Below are positions 24,703 to 33,944 of a stretch of 64,000 nt of DNA, piece by piece (position 1 is the stretch's first letter; each line of letters opens with the position of its first letter). Source of the stretch: Deinococcales bacterium. GTDB lineage: Bacteria; Deinococcota; Deinococci; Deinococcales; JAAFIG01. The DNA lies in assembly GCA_013298595.1 (NCBI GenBank), contig JAAFIG010000014.1, positions 47,908 through 111,907 on the forward strand, given 5' to 3'. The notes under the pieces were generated by a model, which was not told the DNA's origin, ran no database searches, and saw only the letters and a program-made list of their open reading frames with translations. The position numbers and the translations under genes were made by a program.

Positions 24703-26433
24703 TTATTTAAGCCATGATAATTCTGGGAAACGAATCCCGTTTAGTTTGTAATCCACAAATTCGCCTTGCAGTTTTTCTTGCCATGAAACTTGTGTGGATG
24801 GCGCGGCTAAATGTATAAGTGGTTGGAGTTTTTGTTCCACTTCTTGAATTTTATAAACAATGGCTTTGCGCTCGGCAAGGTCGAGAGTTTGCCTGCCACG
24901 TTCATACAAAACCATGGCTTGGGTCTCGAGTGGATCTAAGCATTCGCCTGAAGCGTTGTACAAAGTATGACCTTGTCCTTTACAGGAATATACCGATTGG
25001 GTTAATGGATAACTGCCTAGGATATTACTGGTAAGTGGTGCCATGATCATATCAAATTCTCGATTTTTACCTCGTGTTAAAGCTTGACGGAGCAAAACAG
25101 GAACCGTCACATATTGTGGATTAATTTTTATACCAATGACTTTGGCATCACGCTGAATAACATCAATGACCGATTTCCACAAAGACGACGTGTTCGGTGC
25201 GACCAAATCAATATCAATGGTTTGACCGTCACGGTTGACAAGTAACCCATCATTATTGAGTTGATAATAACCAATTCTGGCGAGTAGAGCACGGGTTTTC
25301 TCGAGGTTATAGTCTATGACTTCTAATTCTGGGTTACGCCAATCTCCAAAAGCTTCGGTCATGGCATTCTGAGCAACTTTTGCAAGCCCGCCGTAAGCTT
25401 CTTTAACAATGGCTTGTCGGTTCATCATGTAACTCATGGCTAAACGGAAGTTAGCATTGCGAAATAAAGCTTGCTTATAAAGGTTAGCGGATTTATTCCA
25501 ATTAAAGAAAATTGCTAATGTGGTGGTTTGTGGAACAGCATTAAGTTGTAACTTACCTTTGAAAGTACCTTGTCCAATTGCGTTTTGTAATTGTGTCACT
25601 TGGTTTGGTAGCGTTGTTTCAAATTGGTCTAAACTACCTTGTAAGTAATCGGTTAGATATGCAGCACGATCTTTATAGACTTTACGAGTAATACGATTTA
25701 AGTACGGTAAACCTACACCATTAGAGTTGACATTCCAAGCAGCAAAGAATGGATTTTTATCTGCCACAATTCGCACACCAGGTTCGTAGTTTGAAAGCTT
25801 AAAAGCTCCTGCTGACACCATTTTTTCGACTTTTTCGGTTGCTCCCCACATATCTTTAATACCTGCAAATCCATCTCGTTGTAAGACTGGCTCGAGAATA
25901 TGGGATGCCCAAGGTACAATGGACATGGTGTCTATGGCATCGGCTACCACTTTGGGAAATTCAAAAACAACGGTTTGTGAGTCAGGACTACTGACAAGTA
26001 CTGGTTTGCCTTCTATAAAAAAGCGATCTCGGCGATTGGTAATAATTTCGCTTGAAGTATGAATTTTAGCTGTTGTCACCCAGTCTTGACCTGTGATTGG
26101 TCTTCCATCGGACCATTTTAATTCTGGGCGCAATTTGACGGTCCAAATTAATTTATTACTTGATAGCGAATAAGATTCTGCCATGTATGGCAAAGCGTCC
26201 CCCGAAATTGGATCTTTAATAAATAATCCTCTGGGGTTAATCACACTTTCAATGCTGTCTGAGATGGTTTCGGCGAATGGATTTAATTTGTAATCGAAAA
26301 TATCACCATAACTGTAGGTACCACCACTGATTTCAGTTGGGCTGGATACAGTCCATGCTTTTGGGAAAATAAACGGTGCAGCTTGAGCTAAACTCGAGCC
26401 GATAAAGGCAGCTAGAATAATTAATTTTTTCAT
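24703..26433 (-). CDS. ABC transporter substrate-binding protein, family 5 (peptide/nickel type)
   Basis: The 576-aa protein has a signal peptide (MKKLIILAAFIGSSLAQA) and family-5 SBP motifs: YMAESYSLSSNKLIWTVKLRPELKWSDGRPITGQDWV near the N-terminus, and FRNANFRLAMSYMMNRQAIV in the middle. Ligands of this family are oligopeptides, nickel or sugars. No permease or ATPase lies nearby, so it is an orphan. AAAGGAAA is the SD. It starts 11 bp after the diheme peroxidase and probably shares its transcript. CTCGAG density is low here (4 in 1.7 kb). Confidence 0.88.
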   Translation of the reverse strand: MKKLIILAAFIGSSLAQAAPFIFPKAWTVSSPTEISGGTYSYGDIFDYKLNPFAETISDSIESVINPRGLFIKDPISGDALPYMAESYSLSSNKLIWTVKLRPELKWSDGRPITGQDWVTTAKIHTSSEIITNRRDRFFIEGKPVLVSSPDSQTVVFEFPKVVADAIDTMSIVPWASHILEPVLQRDGFAGIKDMWGATEKVEKMVSAGAFKLSNYEPGVRIVADKNPFFAAWNVNSNGVGLPYLNRITRKVYKDRAAYLTDYLQGSLDQFETTLPNQVTQLQNAIGQGTFKGKLQLNAVPQTTTLAIFFNWNKSANLYKQALFRNANFRLAMSYMMNRQAIVKEAYGGLAKVAQNAMTEAFGDWRNPELEVIDYNLEKTRALLARIGYYQLNNDGLLVNRDGQTIDIDLVAPNTSSLWKSVIDVIQRDAKVIGIKINPQYVTVPVLLRQALTRGKNREFDMIMAPLTSNILGSYPLTQSVYSCKGQGHTLYNASGECLDPLETQAMVLYERGRQTLDLAERKAIVYKIQEVEQKLQPLIHLAAPSTQVSWQEKLQGEFVDYKLNGIRFPELSWLK

Positions 26434-26444
26434 AAGATTTCCTT

Positions 26445-27683
26445 TTACTGTGCGGGATTGCGTAATAGTGCATCTGGGCTATCAGGTGCAGCGCTAAGGC
26501 TTTCAAGAAAGGCTTCTAATTGATTCAGTTCGTTTTTGTTTAATCCTAAACCCGTAATTTCGGTTATACCCATTGGTGCTTTAGGTGCTTCGTTGTAATG
26601 TTCAAGAACAGCTCTTAGGGTTTTGAATTGTCCTGCGTGCATGTAGGGTGCTGTTTGAGCAACATTGCGTAAACTTGGTGTTTTATAAGCTCGCATGGCT
26701 TGAATACCTTGGTTAACTGGTTGTGTTTGACAAACTTTTTGGTTATCACTGTAAATCCCTGCACATCCAAACTCGAGGCTCGAGACTTGTGGGTTGACAG
26801 TGCTACGCCCTACATCTAATGGTAAATCTGCAACCATTGGCACACCTGTGTTATGAAATTGTTGATCGCTGAGTTGTGACCCCGAATGGCAAGTGACACA
26901 TTTGGCTTTGCCAATGAATAACCGCATTCCAGCTTGTTCGTTTTCTTTAAGGATTTTATCGGTACTACGATTTTCACGCAGCGCTTGGATATATTGATCT
27001 GCTCGAGATTCTCCTGGTTTTATCAGTCGTTCGTAAGCAGCAATGGATTTGCCAACATTGGCAAAAATTCGATTAACCAGAATCTGGTCGGATGTGGTCA
27101 TGTGTTGCCAGTTAGCTTTGGCATCTTCATCGCCGAGTGGGCTGGCATTATCTGGGAAGCGAAAGTAATCGTCTAATGGTGGCATCGAACCGAATATTGT
27201 TTCGTATTCATTTTTATAATGTGTAAAAATTATCTGTGCTACAGCAGCTCGGCTAAATCCATGTTCGCTCGGGTTTTCGATTGGTCCGAGGGCTTGTGAC
27301 CATAGTGAATCGCTGCGCCCATCCCAAAATTGCCATTTATTCCATGTGGCACCAACAATTGTTGGCGCATTACGATTTGTCATACCGATACCTTCAGAGA
27401 CTTGTTTGGCATCTGAAAAATATGTATCTGGCACATGGCAAGAAGCACAGGCAATTTCGCCTGATTCGCTGAATCGTTTATCAAAGAAAAGCTGATGCCC
27501 TAGCTTTGCAGCTTTTGGATTATCAGCAACTGCATTGGTTTGGTCTTTTGGAATAGTGGTACTTCTTTGTAGTCCTAGAAGTAAGGTTTTTTCTTCAGGA
27601 GTCCAATTTTCAATACCTAAAACAATGGAAGTTATAGCGAATATAATTCCAACAATCACATAGAGCACAACGGAAGCCTTCAT
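26445..27683 (-). CDS. Diheme cytochrome c peroxidase / MauG family protein
   Basis: The 412-aa protein has an N-terminal membrane or signal segment (about residues 2-24) and two heme c motifs, CASCH and CVTCH. KTPSLRNVAQTAPYMHAGQFKTL near the end is the typical CcpA/MauG C-terminal heme-region motif. These enzymes reduce hydrogen peroxide or oxidise protein side chains in the periplasm. The ATG at 27683 is preferred to a GTG at 27701 because TAAACT (27692-27697) lies 8 nt upstream with no SD. A second family member is encoded at 48883-49872. Confidence 0.92.
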   Translation of the reverse strand: MKASVVLYVIVGIIFAITSIVLGIENWTPEEKTLLLGLQRSTTIPKDQTNAVADNPKAAKLGHQLFFDKRFSESGEIACASCHVPDTYFSDAKQVSEGIGMTNRNAPTIVGATWNKWQFWDGRSDSLWSQALGPIENPSEHGFSRAAVAQIIFTHYKNEYETIFGSMPPLDDYFRFPDNASPLGDEDAKANWQHMTTSDQILVNRIFANVGKSIAAYERLIKPGESRADQYIQALRENRSTDKILKENEQAGMRLFIGKAKCVTCHSGSQLSDQQFHNTGVPMVADLPLDVGRSTVNPQVSSLEFGCAGIYSDNQKVCQTQPVNQGIQAMRAYKTPSLRNVAQTAPYMHAGQFKTLRAVLEHYNEAPKAPMGITEITGLGLNKNELNQLEAFLESLSAAPDSPDALLRNPAQ

Positions 27684-27701
27684 CGTTGTGAAGTTTAGCA
27701 C

Positions 27702-27890
27702 ATGGGTTTATTTTGCAATGACGAAAAAAATAAGTTTGTGTGCTTAGCTGTGTCTTCTTAAAAAATATTCTTTTCATTCGTTAAAAACAACTAAACAGCA
27801 TTACCTAAGGTTAAAGTTATCAATCAATCCTTACAAAATCCTTACAAAAAGCCCACTTGACAGCTTTGTTATGAACCCCAAGAATACAGA
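27702..27890. other. Divergent intergenic region
   Basis: The 189-bp AT-rich gap between two divergent genes holds the leaderless promoter of the peroxidase (27692-27697 and upstream) and the repeat-bearing promoter above. I see no additional gene. Confidence 0.6.
27828..27885 (+). promoter_or_regulatory. Promoter with 11-bp-period direct repeats
   Basis: TCCTTACAAAA occurs twice back to back (27828-27838 and 27839-27849). It is followed by TTGACA (27857-27862), a 17-bp spacer and AAGAAT (27880-27885), 5 nt before the next start. Two half-sites spaced by 11 bp, just upstream of -35, resemble binding sites for an OmpR/PhoB-type response regulator. Confidence 0.5.
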
Positions 27891-29288
27891 ATGCCTCTCG
27901 ATTCACTTGGCAATACTGTCAGCAGCCATTCAGCCACCGCTGTACAACATCTCGAGGCTGCATTGGATTGCTTTTTACATTTTCGTGGTTCAATGCCACT
28001 TGAGTTACAAACGGCTCTCGAGATAGAACCTGATTTTGCTTTGTGTCATGCGTTTCAGGCGTACCTAGGGGTGCTGGGAACAGAACCCTTGGATGCACTA
28101 GCAGCTCGAGAAAAGTTTTTTCAATTCAATATAAAAAAGACTGTATCCACGCGAGAACGAGGGCATTTAGCAGCAGCGGCAGCATTGCTCGATGGGGATT
28201 TGCTTGGCGCTGGGCATGTGCTCGAGGATGTACTGGTAGAAAATCCAAGGGATTTACTGGCATTAGCAGTTGGGCATCAAATCGATTTTTTTACAGGTAA
28301 CAGCCGAATGTTGCGAGACCGCCCTGCATTGGCTTTAACTGCTTGGACACCTGAAGATAAAAATTATGCCAATGTATTGGGGATGCTGGCATTTGGTCTC
28401 GAGGAATGTCATCAGCATGACCGAGCTTTTGAACTTGGTTTTGAAGCTGTTGAACGCAACCCACGCGATGTTTGGGCACTGCATGCCGTCGGGCATACTT
28501 TTGAGGAAACAGGTCAGTTTAAGGCTGGCATGAACTACTACGATGCTCGAGCCAATGATTGGACATTAGGTAATTATTTTATTATTCATAACTGGTGGCA
28601 TTACGCTTTGTTTGCACTCGAGGCTGGCGAAGTAACTCGGGTACTCGAGATTTTTGATGCTGTGTTATTTGCACCCGATAATGGTGGATTAGCACTGCAA
28701 TTACTTGATGCTAGTGCTTTGTTATGGCGCTTACGGCTCGAAGGGCACAGAGAAACGCCTCGCTTTTCGAGTTTAGCAAATAAGTGGCTCAACCGTATCG
28801 AGCCAGCTTTTTATGCCTTTAATGACATGCACGCCACCATGGCATTTGTTGGCGCAGGCTGGGAAGATCATGCCCAAGCCCTGATTAACAGCCGTGAGCG
28901 TTGGCTCGAGTCAAACCCTCAAAGCAACAATGCTGCCATGACCAGAGCCATTGGCTTACCTGTTTGTCAAGCAATTCTGGCATTTGAACGCAAACAATTT
29001 GATACGGTTGTGGCTCTCCTCTATCCGATTCGGCGACGCATTCACGAATTTGGTGGTTCACATGCCCAACGTGACGTGGTCTTAAAAACTTTACTCGAGG
29101 CTGCACTGCGCGGCAAACGCTTTGATATTGCACAGAGTATGATTTCTGAACGTATCGCAGTACGTCCCAAAAGCCCTTACAATTGGCAAAAGTACAGTGC
29201 TGTGCTCGAGGGCGTGGGTCAGCAAACCCAAGCTTTACTTGCTAGACAAAAAGCTATTTCGCTGGTTCAACAAACGAGAACGGATTAG
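27891..29288 (+). CDS. TTC38-like tetratricopeptide protein
   Basis: The 465-aa protein is built of TPR-like helical repeats: LQTALEIEPDFALCHAFQAYLGVL and AFELGFEAVERNPRDVWALHAVGHTFEETG. It also has the conserved HNWWHYALFALEAG signature of the TTC38 family (human 'tetratricopeptide repeat protein 38'). No enzymatic motif or signal peptide is evident. The biochemical role of the family is not known. The stop overlaps the 3' end of the convergent AttH-like gene by 35 bp, which implies antisense overlap of the two mRNAs. Confidence 0.84.
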   Translation: MPLDSLGNTVSSHSATAVQHLEAALDCFLHFRGSMPLELQTALEIEPDFALCHAFQAYLGVLGTEPLDALAAREKFFQFNIKKTVSTRERGHLAAAAALLDGDLLGAGHVLEDVLVENPRDLLALAVGHQIDFFTGNSRMLRDRPALALTAWTPEDKNYANVLGMLAFGLEECHQHDRAFELGFEAVERNPRDVWALHAVGHTFEETGQFKAGMNYYDARANDWTLGNYFIIHNWWHYALFALEAGEVTRVLEIFDAVLFAPDNGGLALQLLDASALLWRLRLEGHRETPRFSSLANKWLNRIEPAFYAFNDMHATMAFVGAGWEDHAQALINSRERWLESNPQSNNAAMTRAIGLPVCQAILAFERKQFDTVVALLYPIRRRIHEFGGSHAQRDVVLKTLLEAALRGKRFDIAQSMISERIAVRPKSPYNWQKYSAVLEGVGQQTQALLARQKAISLVQQTRTD

Positions 29289-30351
29289 CAAATGGGTTTT
29301 TCATTGGGGTGTACCCAGTTAATTCCATATACCCTTTACCTCGAGTCGAACCCGTAATTTCAATAGCCCCTTCGTAATAATTAAAACCAGCTGTGGCTCG
29401 AGCTTCAACTTCTTGGGCATCCACCACAGGTTTGACATTGAGCACAGTACCATCCTCGAGTTTTAAATACCAACGGGTTGGGTATTTGCCACCACTGGGC
29501 GAAACCCACCAGTCCCACGGGGTCATTTCGATGTTGCGTTCCTCTTTGGTGGTGCCATCTGGGTAAGAAATACTGGCGAATTTATCAGAAATCCCACCTT
29601 TGGCATTACGCACTCGGTAAATCATGATATCGCGCCCATCCTCGAGATTCATACTCATCCAATCCCAACGCGGAGCAAAACTGGCACTACCATCAGTGCC
29701 AATATCGCTACCACCCCATTGATGGTCGAGCCAGGCAATACCACCAACTTTTTCGCCATTGTAGGTACCACTGATCTCGAGCCGTGTGGCACTGTAATAA
29801 TACATTCGCCCAGTCTCGAGATTACCACTCCAACCAGGACCATGAATCGCTTCTTTACGCAGGGGACGCAATTGCAAATCTATGGCTTCTCGCCCTTTGA
29901 GCGAGAACTTAGCTGTGTAAATACCAGAATTTTCTCGAGTCATTCGCCAATCGCCCAGTCCAACATTCATCCGTGTGGTATCGGCAAAACCTTCTTTGAC
30001 TGCCACTTCGGGTTTTGCTCTTGGTACAGTGCTGTACTCAGTACTTTGGTAAGTGCCTATTTGTTTGTTAACAATACTGTAATGCCCAAAAAATAAAGCA
30101 TTCGGAAATTGCTGTGCGAGGTTATACGGCGCGGAATCGGGAATATAGACTTGGAAAATAGCTGCTGCAATACCTCTTGTACCAGAACTTATCTCGAGAT
30201 GGGCGTTTAAGTACCACCATTCCACAGGTGCTTTATGTGCTGCCTGATCAAGAATTGGATCGGGTTTACGTTCAACAAATGCCTCGAGTGAACGCATGGT
30301 CGCAGGGGCACAGGCAATCAATGCTAAGGCTAAGACAACAAATCTTTTCAT
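29254..30351 (-). CDS. CrtC/AttH-like lipocalin-fold lipoprotein
   Basis: The 365-aa protein starts MKRFVVLALALIACAP: a signal with lipobox LIAC, so a probable lipoprotein. The body has the AttH/CrtC pattern: PVEWWYLNAHLE, GGIAWLDHQWGGSD, WDWMSMNLEDGRDIMIYRVR and late KYPTRWYLKLEDG. CrtC is carotenoid 1,2-hydratase; most AttH members have unknown substrates, so only the fold family is asserted. TAGAAT (30358-30363) lies 6 nt before the ATG, a leaderless arrangement. Confidence 0.86.
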   Translation of the reverse strand: MKRFVVLALALIACAPATMRSLEAFVERKPDPILDQAAHKAPVEWWYLNAHLEISSGTRGIAAAIFQVYIPDSAPYNLAQQFPNALFFGHYSIVNKQIGTYQSTEYSTVPRAKPEVAVKEGFADTTRMNVGLGDWRMTRENSGIYTAKFSLKGREAIDLQLRPLRKEAIHGPGWSGNLETGRMYYYSATRLEISGTYNGEKVGGIAWLDHQWGGSDIGTDGSASFAPRWDWMSMNLEDGRDIMIYRVRNAKGGISDKFASISYPDGTTKEERNIEMTPWDWWVSPSGGKYPTRWYLKLEDGTVLNVKPVVDAQEVEARATAGFNYYEGAIEITGSTRGKGYMELTGYTPMKNPFANPFSFVEPAK

Positions 30352-30426
30352 AGACGTATTCTATGTGCTCGAGGTATTTAGCGATGCAAGCCACATCACT
30401 AAAATAAACCTCGCCACGATAACTTC

Positions 30427-31632
30427 TTAATTCAGTATTTGCGGCAAAACCACTGTAAATGTACTGCCTAGCCCAACTGCACTCGAGACCCGAATTGTGC
30501 CACCATGCACTTCAACAATGCGTTGGGCAATGACTAAACCAAGCCCAGTACCATCTGGGTTAAGTTCTGGATTCTCGAGTTTACCAAAGGGCTTAAAGAG
30601 TTTTTCAAGATCAGCAGTGGCAATGCCAATACCTTCATCTATGATTCGCAACTCGAGATTATCACCTGAGTCAATCGCTTCGATATAAACATTGCTATTG
30701 GGTTTAGAAAATTTAATGGCATTACTGATTAAATTGAATAACACTTGACGAATTTGGCGTTGGTCAGCAGCTATAGATAAACTTTCAGGTGCTCGCACAT
30801 GCAATTCGACTTGTTTATTTCGGGCTGTTTCTAACATATCACGCATCACATTTCTGGCAAGTTCATCGAGTTGGAACAAGGCTCGAGTTGGTTTTTTAAT
30901 ACCCGCCTCTAAACGATAAAACTCAAGTAAATCGCTGGTCACTGCGTTTAAATGGTGGGCTGCATGACTGATTTGCTCGAGTTGTTGGCGCTGTTCTTCA
31001 TCTAATTGGCTACTTTCGAGTAATTCTGAAGCCCATAAGACAATGGCAAGTGGGGTGCGGAGTTCATGCGCAAGTTGGGCTAAGTATTGGTTTTGTAGGG
31101 TTTGTGAATGATGGGCTGCTTGTTTAGCTTGCTCGAGTAACGTTTCGGCTTTTTGTTGTTGATCACCACTCATTTGTGAAGCCAATTGCAACATGGCTCG
31201 CTCGAGGCTTTGCACATGACTGGTTAAATCTTGGACTTCTAAGCGCAATTTTTGTGATTCCAAATGCGATTCCCGAGCTGCTTGCAGAATATGGGTTTGT
31301 TCAATAAATTTTCCGCCCAAAATTTCGATCACCAAAAAAGCCCGTTCCTGACTATGAATCGCACTGGCTTCAAGCGCATGATCTTTACCATCTGTGGTTT
31401 CTATCCAGATACCACTGCGAATCCGACCAATTTTTTCTTCAGCCCAAAATACCCGTGCATCCACTAAAAAATTCTCGAGGAATGGTGACTGACTGGCATT
31501 CAGCACGTTTTGCTGAAAAAAATGCTGCATCCATTTTGGCACTCGAGTCAGTAGTAATAACTCGCCGTTCAACTGCCATTCTAGCGCCACCCAACCCGCA
31601 CTCTCGAGCAGTTCAGCAGGTACGACAGTCAT
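30427..31632 (-). CDS. Cytoplasmic sensor histidine kinase
   Basis: The 401-aa protein lacks membrane segments. Residues about 1-110 look PAS-like, about 112-185 form a coiled coil, and the HisKA domain has phospho-acceptor His189 in LAHELRTPLAIV. The ATPase has NLISNAIKFS (N box), IIDEGIGIA (G1) and GTGLGLVIA (G2), all intact. No response regulator is nearby. Its start overlaps the Ras-like GTPase gene by 4 bp (ATGA), so the GTPase is the most likely upstream or partner protein. It is the last gene of a four-gene signalling operon. Confidence 0.93.
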   Translation of the reverse strand: MTVVPAELLESAGWVALEWQLNGELLLLTRVPKWMQHFFQQNVLNASQSPFLENFLVDARVFWAEEKIGRIRSGIWIETTDGKDHALEASAIHSQERAFLVIEILGGKFIEQTHILQAARESHLESQKLRLEVQDLTSHVQSLERAMLQLASQMSGDQQQKAETLLEQAKQAAHHSQTLQNQYLAQLAHELRTPLAIVLWASELLESSQLDEEQRQQLEQISHAAHHLNAVTSDLLEFYRLEAGIKKPTRALFQLDELARNVMRDMLETARNKQVELHVRAPESLSIAADQRQIRQVLFNLISNAIKFSKPNSNVYIEAIDSGDNLELRIIDEGIGIATADLEKLFKPFGKLENPELNPDGTGLGLVIAQRIVEVHGGTIRVSSAVGLGSTFTVVLPQILN

Positions 31633-32162
31633 GACTTTGCCTTTAAAAGCATAGCCTGTGCAAGTTGTTGGAAAGCAGATTCAACATGCTCACCAGTTAA
31701 TGCACTGGTATTCAACACGGAGATATTCAGTTCTGCGAGTTGTTGCAGGTCTACTCGCCATTCATTTTGTAAATCGGCTTTGTTTAACAATAAAATGACA
31801 GGTAATGTACCAAAATTCTCGATCACTCGAGTATGTAATTTCAGACTTTCATCTAAAGTTTGTGGACGTGTACCATCGGCAACCAACAAATATCCAGACA
31901 TGCCACGCAAGTAAGTGGTTTGCACTTTTTGGTACGCATCCTCGCCATTGATATCCCAAACAATTAAATTGGCTGTACCATGTTGGCTTTCAATCAATTT
32001 CTTTTCGATTCGTACACCCACTGTTGTATGGTACTGCGCTGAAAAAATGCTATGCACAAAACGAGCAATCAAACTCGATTTGCCGACTGCCGAACCACCC
32101 AGTAAACACACTTTAAATTGCATAACAGATTCTGTATTCATTAAAATTCCACCATAATTCAT
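31629..32162 (-). CDS. Ras-like small GTPase
   Basis: The 177-aa protein resembles a eukaryote-like Rab/Ras GTPase: G1 GGSAVGKSS, switch I TTVGVRIEKK, G3 WDINGED (DxNG in place of DTAG), G4 NKADL and G5 SAL. The usual catalytic Gln after G3 Gly is replaced by Glu, so intrinsic hydrolysis may be slow or GAP-dependent. The start at 32162 overlaps the previous stop (ATGA); a later ATG at 32141 has GGTGGAA as a possible SD, so both are possible. It sits between a membrane protein and a histidine kinase. Confidence 0.92.
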   Translation of the reverse strand: MNYGGILMNTESVMQFKVCLLGGSAVGKSSLIARFVHSIFSAQYHTTVGVRIEKKLIESQHGTANLIVWDINGEDAYQKVQTTYLRGMSGYLLVADGTRPQTLDESLKLHTRVIENFGTLPVILLLNKADLQNEWRVDLQQLAELNISVLNTSALTGEHVESAFQQLAQAMLLKAKS

Positions 32163-33502
32163 TGTGCAGCAACTAACTGCAATCCTTTTGAGTTAATACC
32201 AGTAATACCAGCAAAACCTTTAATAATCAGTTTAGCGCGTTTTAACCAAGCCTCAGTAGCATAGCCTGTTAAACGCAAAATCCCGTTCTCGAGTTGCAAG
32301 ACTGTGCTCGAGTCTGGCTCAATGGCTTTTTTAACTCGTTGGAGCACCAATTTTGGCTCGAGTGATTGAAATTCACCCCAAACTTGAACCGTATCAGCAT
32401 AGCCCAGTTCTGTCATCACCACGCTTGGTGCACGAGACAGTGGGTCGTGCAAGCCAACTAAGCGCTGCTGACTATCTTCGATAATTAAGAAACCTGGTTC
32501 AAAACGCAATTTTCGCATCGCATTTTGCCATCGTGTATTTTGCAAAACAGTAAAAGCAGCAAACACCAACCCAGCCACAACCAACAAACCAATAATCTGT
32601 TTGGAATAACGCATCAGCGAACTAGGCGCAGGTTTGCGTTTTTCTTGGGCTTGTTGGGCATAAACAGTGGTTAAACAAGACTCGAGTAAAGGCTTGGCAG
32701 TTTCAAAACTGGATGTGTCACCGACAAAATTGGTTAATTGCGGCGAGAAACGTAATTCAATACTCTCGAGGGCAACTGCTAAACCATCAGCTAATTCTGC
32801 TGGGGCTGTGCCTCGAACAGCCGCAGCAATGGTTGCATGTGGCGAGGTTTCCACAAGAACCATCAAATTACCTATTTTAAAAGTTCTGATGTTTTCATCC
32901 TGCATTTGAAAACTATCTCGAGCAAAATCTTGAATGGCGGTCAGCATGGCACTGACTAAATCACCATCGGCACTGGCAGAAGCACCAACTTCAGCCAGTA
33001 GCAACCCTGTTTCACGATGAATTAACAACACTTGTTCGACACGATACGCCAAGGTGTGATACAAAACAATTTCGGCAAAAGGTCTGCCTGTACGCATAGA
33101 CTCGAGCCGCCAAGCAAAACTACGAGGCGAAACACTGACATCTAAAACACGATTAAAATTCTCAAAAGTCCGTTCGACCAAACTCGAAACCACCCGCCGA
33201 ATGGTTGGCATCATAACTGGAAATAATGCCTCGGAAATCCCTTCTGGATTAGCCCGAACCGATTCAAACAAAGCCTTTTCGATGGTTGGAGCCAGCACTC
33301 GAGCAAACCGAGCATCTTTAGAAGCCAAATTCATCGCTTCGTTCATCACAGCACTTAACTCCGCTGCCCTGACCAAAGGATCATCTAAACGATGCTCGAG
33401 CGAACCAAGCCGTTGGTGTTCATCGGCAAATAAAACACCCCGCAACTTTTCTAAAGAAGCATCTGTTTTATCTTCTCGAAGCTCATCCCGAACAGCAGTC
33501 AT
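32159..33502 (-). CDS. Membrane protein with N-terminal cytoplasmic and C-terminal BON-like region
   Basis: The 447-aa protein has a long N-terminal region, one membrane segment at about residues 305-325 (IIGLLVVAGLVFAAF), and a C-terminal part ending LQLENGILRLTGYATEAWLKRAKLIIKGFAGITGI, which looks BON-like. It resembles, from memory, cyanobacterial proteins encoded beside small GTPases that carry a further OmpA-like domain; that domain is absent here. Residues about 120-245 (MRTGRPFAEIVLYHTLAYRV and later) could be a GTPase-regulating sensor, but I cannot name a domain. The N-terminus (SLEKLRGVLFADEHQRLGSLEHRL) is similar to that of the next upstream gene. Confidence 0.72.
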   Translation of the reverse strand: MTAVRDELREDKTDASLEKLRGVLFADEHQRLGSLEHRLDDPLVRAAELSAVMNEAMNLASKDARFARVLAPTIEKALFESVRANPEGISEALFPVMMPTIRRVVSSLVERTFENFNRVLDVSVSPRSFAWRLESMRTGRPFAEIVLYHTLAYRVEQVLLIHRETGLLLAEVGASASADGDLVSAMLTAIQDFARDSFQMQDENIRTFKIGNLMVLVETSPHATIAAAVRGTAPAELADGLAVALESIELRFSPQLTNFVGDTSSFETAKPLLESCLTTVYAQQAQEKRKPAPSSLMRYSKQIIGLLVVAGLVFAAFTVLQNTRWQNAMRKLRFEPGFLIIEDSQQRLVGLHDPLSRAPSVVMTELGYADTVQVWGEFQSLEPKLVLQRVKKAIEPDSSTVLQLENGILRLTGYATEAWLKRAKLIIKGFAGITGINSKGLQLVAAQ

Positions 33503-33506
33503 AAGT

Positions 33507-33902
33507 TTACTCAGCCTCGAGTTGTTGGGCTAAAGCCACCAATAAAGCAGCCAATTTTGATTTATCACGCAAACGTTGCCCAGCAGCTGTATTGACATTT
33601 TCGGCATGTTGCGTGTCCAAACGACTAACCTCAAAAGCCACACTCTTAGAAATCCGATTTGCTTCAGAATGCAATGCCTTATCTTGGCGTTGTGCTTCCA
33701 TACGAATCTTAGAATCTAAATCTTCTTTAGCAGCAGCTAATTCCTTCTCGAGATGCTCCGAACGCTGTTCAAGGGCAACAACTCTGGCTTCCAAAGAGGA
33801 TAAATCTTTGCCCAAAGAACGTTGCGTCTCGCCAAATAAAATATCGCGGACTTGCTCGAGGCTGGACTCATTGGTGACAGAATTCATAGATTTGGTTGAC
33901 AT
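33507..33902 (-). CDS. Coiled-coil protein, first gene of the GTPase operon
   Basis: The 131-aa protein (MSTKSMNSVTNESS...) is helical and highly charged, with a heptad-like region (LEARVVALEQRSEHLEKELAAAKEDL). Its N-terminus, SLEQVRDILFGETQRSLGKDLSSLEARV, shares a clear motif with the N-terminus of the adjacent 447-aa protein. This suggests the two interact or share an ancestor. The ATG at 33902 is chosen over 33920 because TATTCT (33909-33914) lies 6 nt upstream: a leaderless start inside the 43-bp gap after lysZ. Confidence 0.68.
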   Translation of the reverse strand: MSTKSMNSVTNESSLEQVRDILFGETQRSLGKDLSSLEARVVALEQRSEHLEKELAAAKEDLDSKIRMEAQRQDKALHSEANRISKSVAFEVSRLDTQHAENVNTAAGQRLRDKSKLAALLVALAQQLEAE

Positions 33903-33944
33903 AAAAGCAGAATACTGCATTTGGCTGGGTTTGTGCAGCCTATC

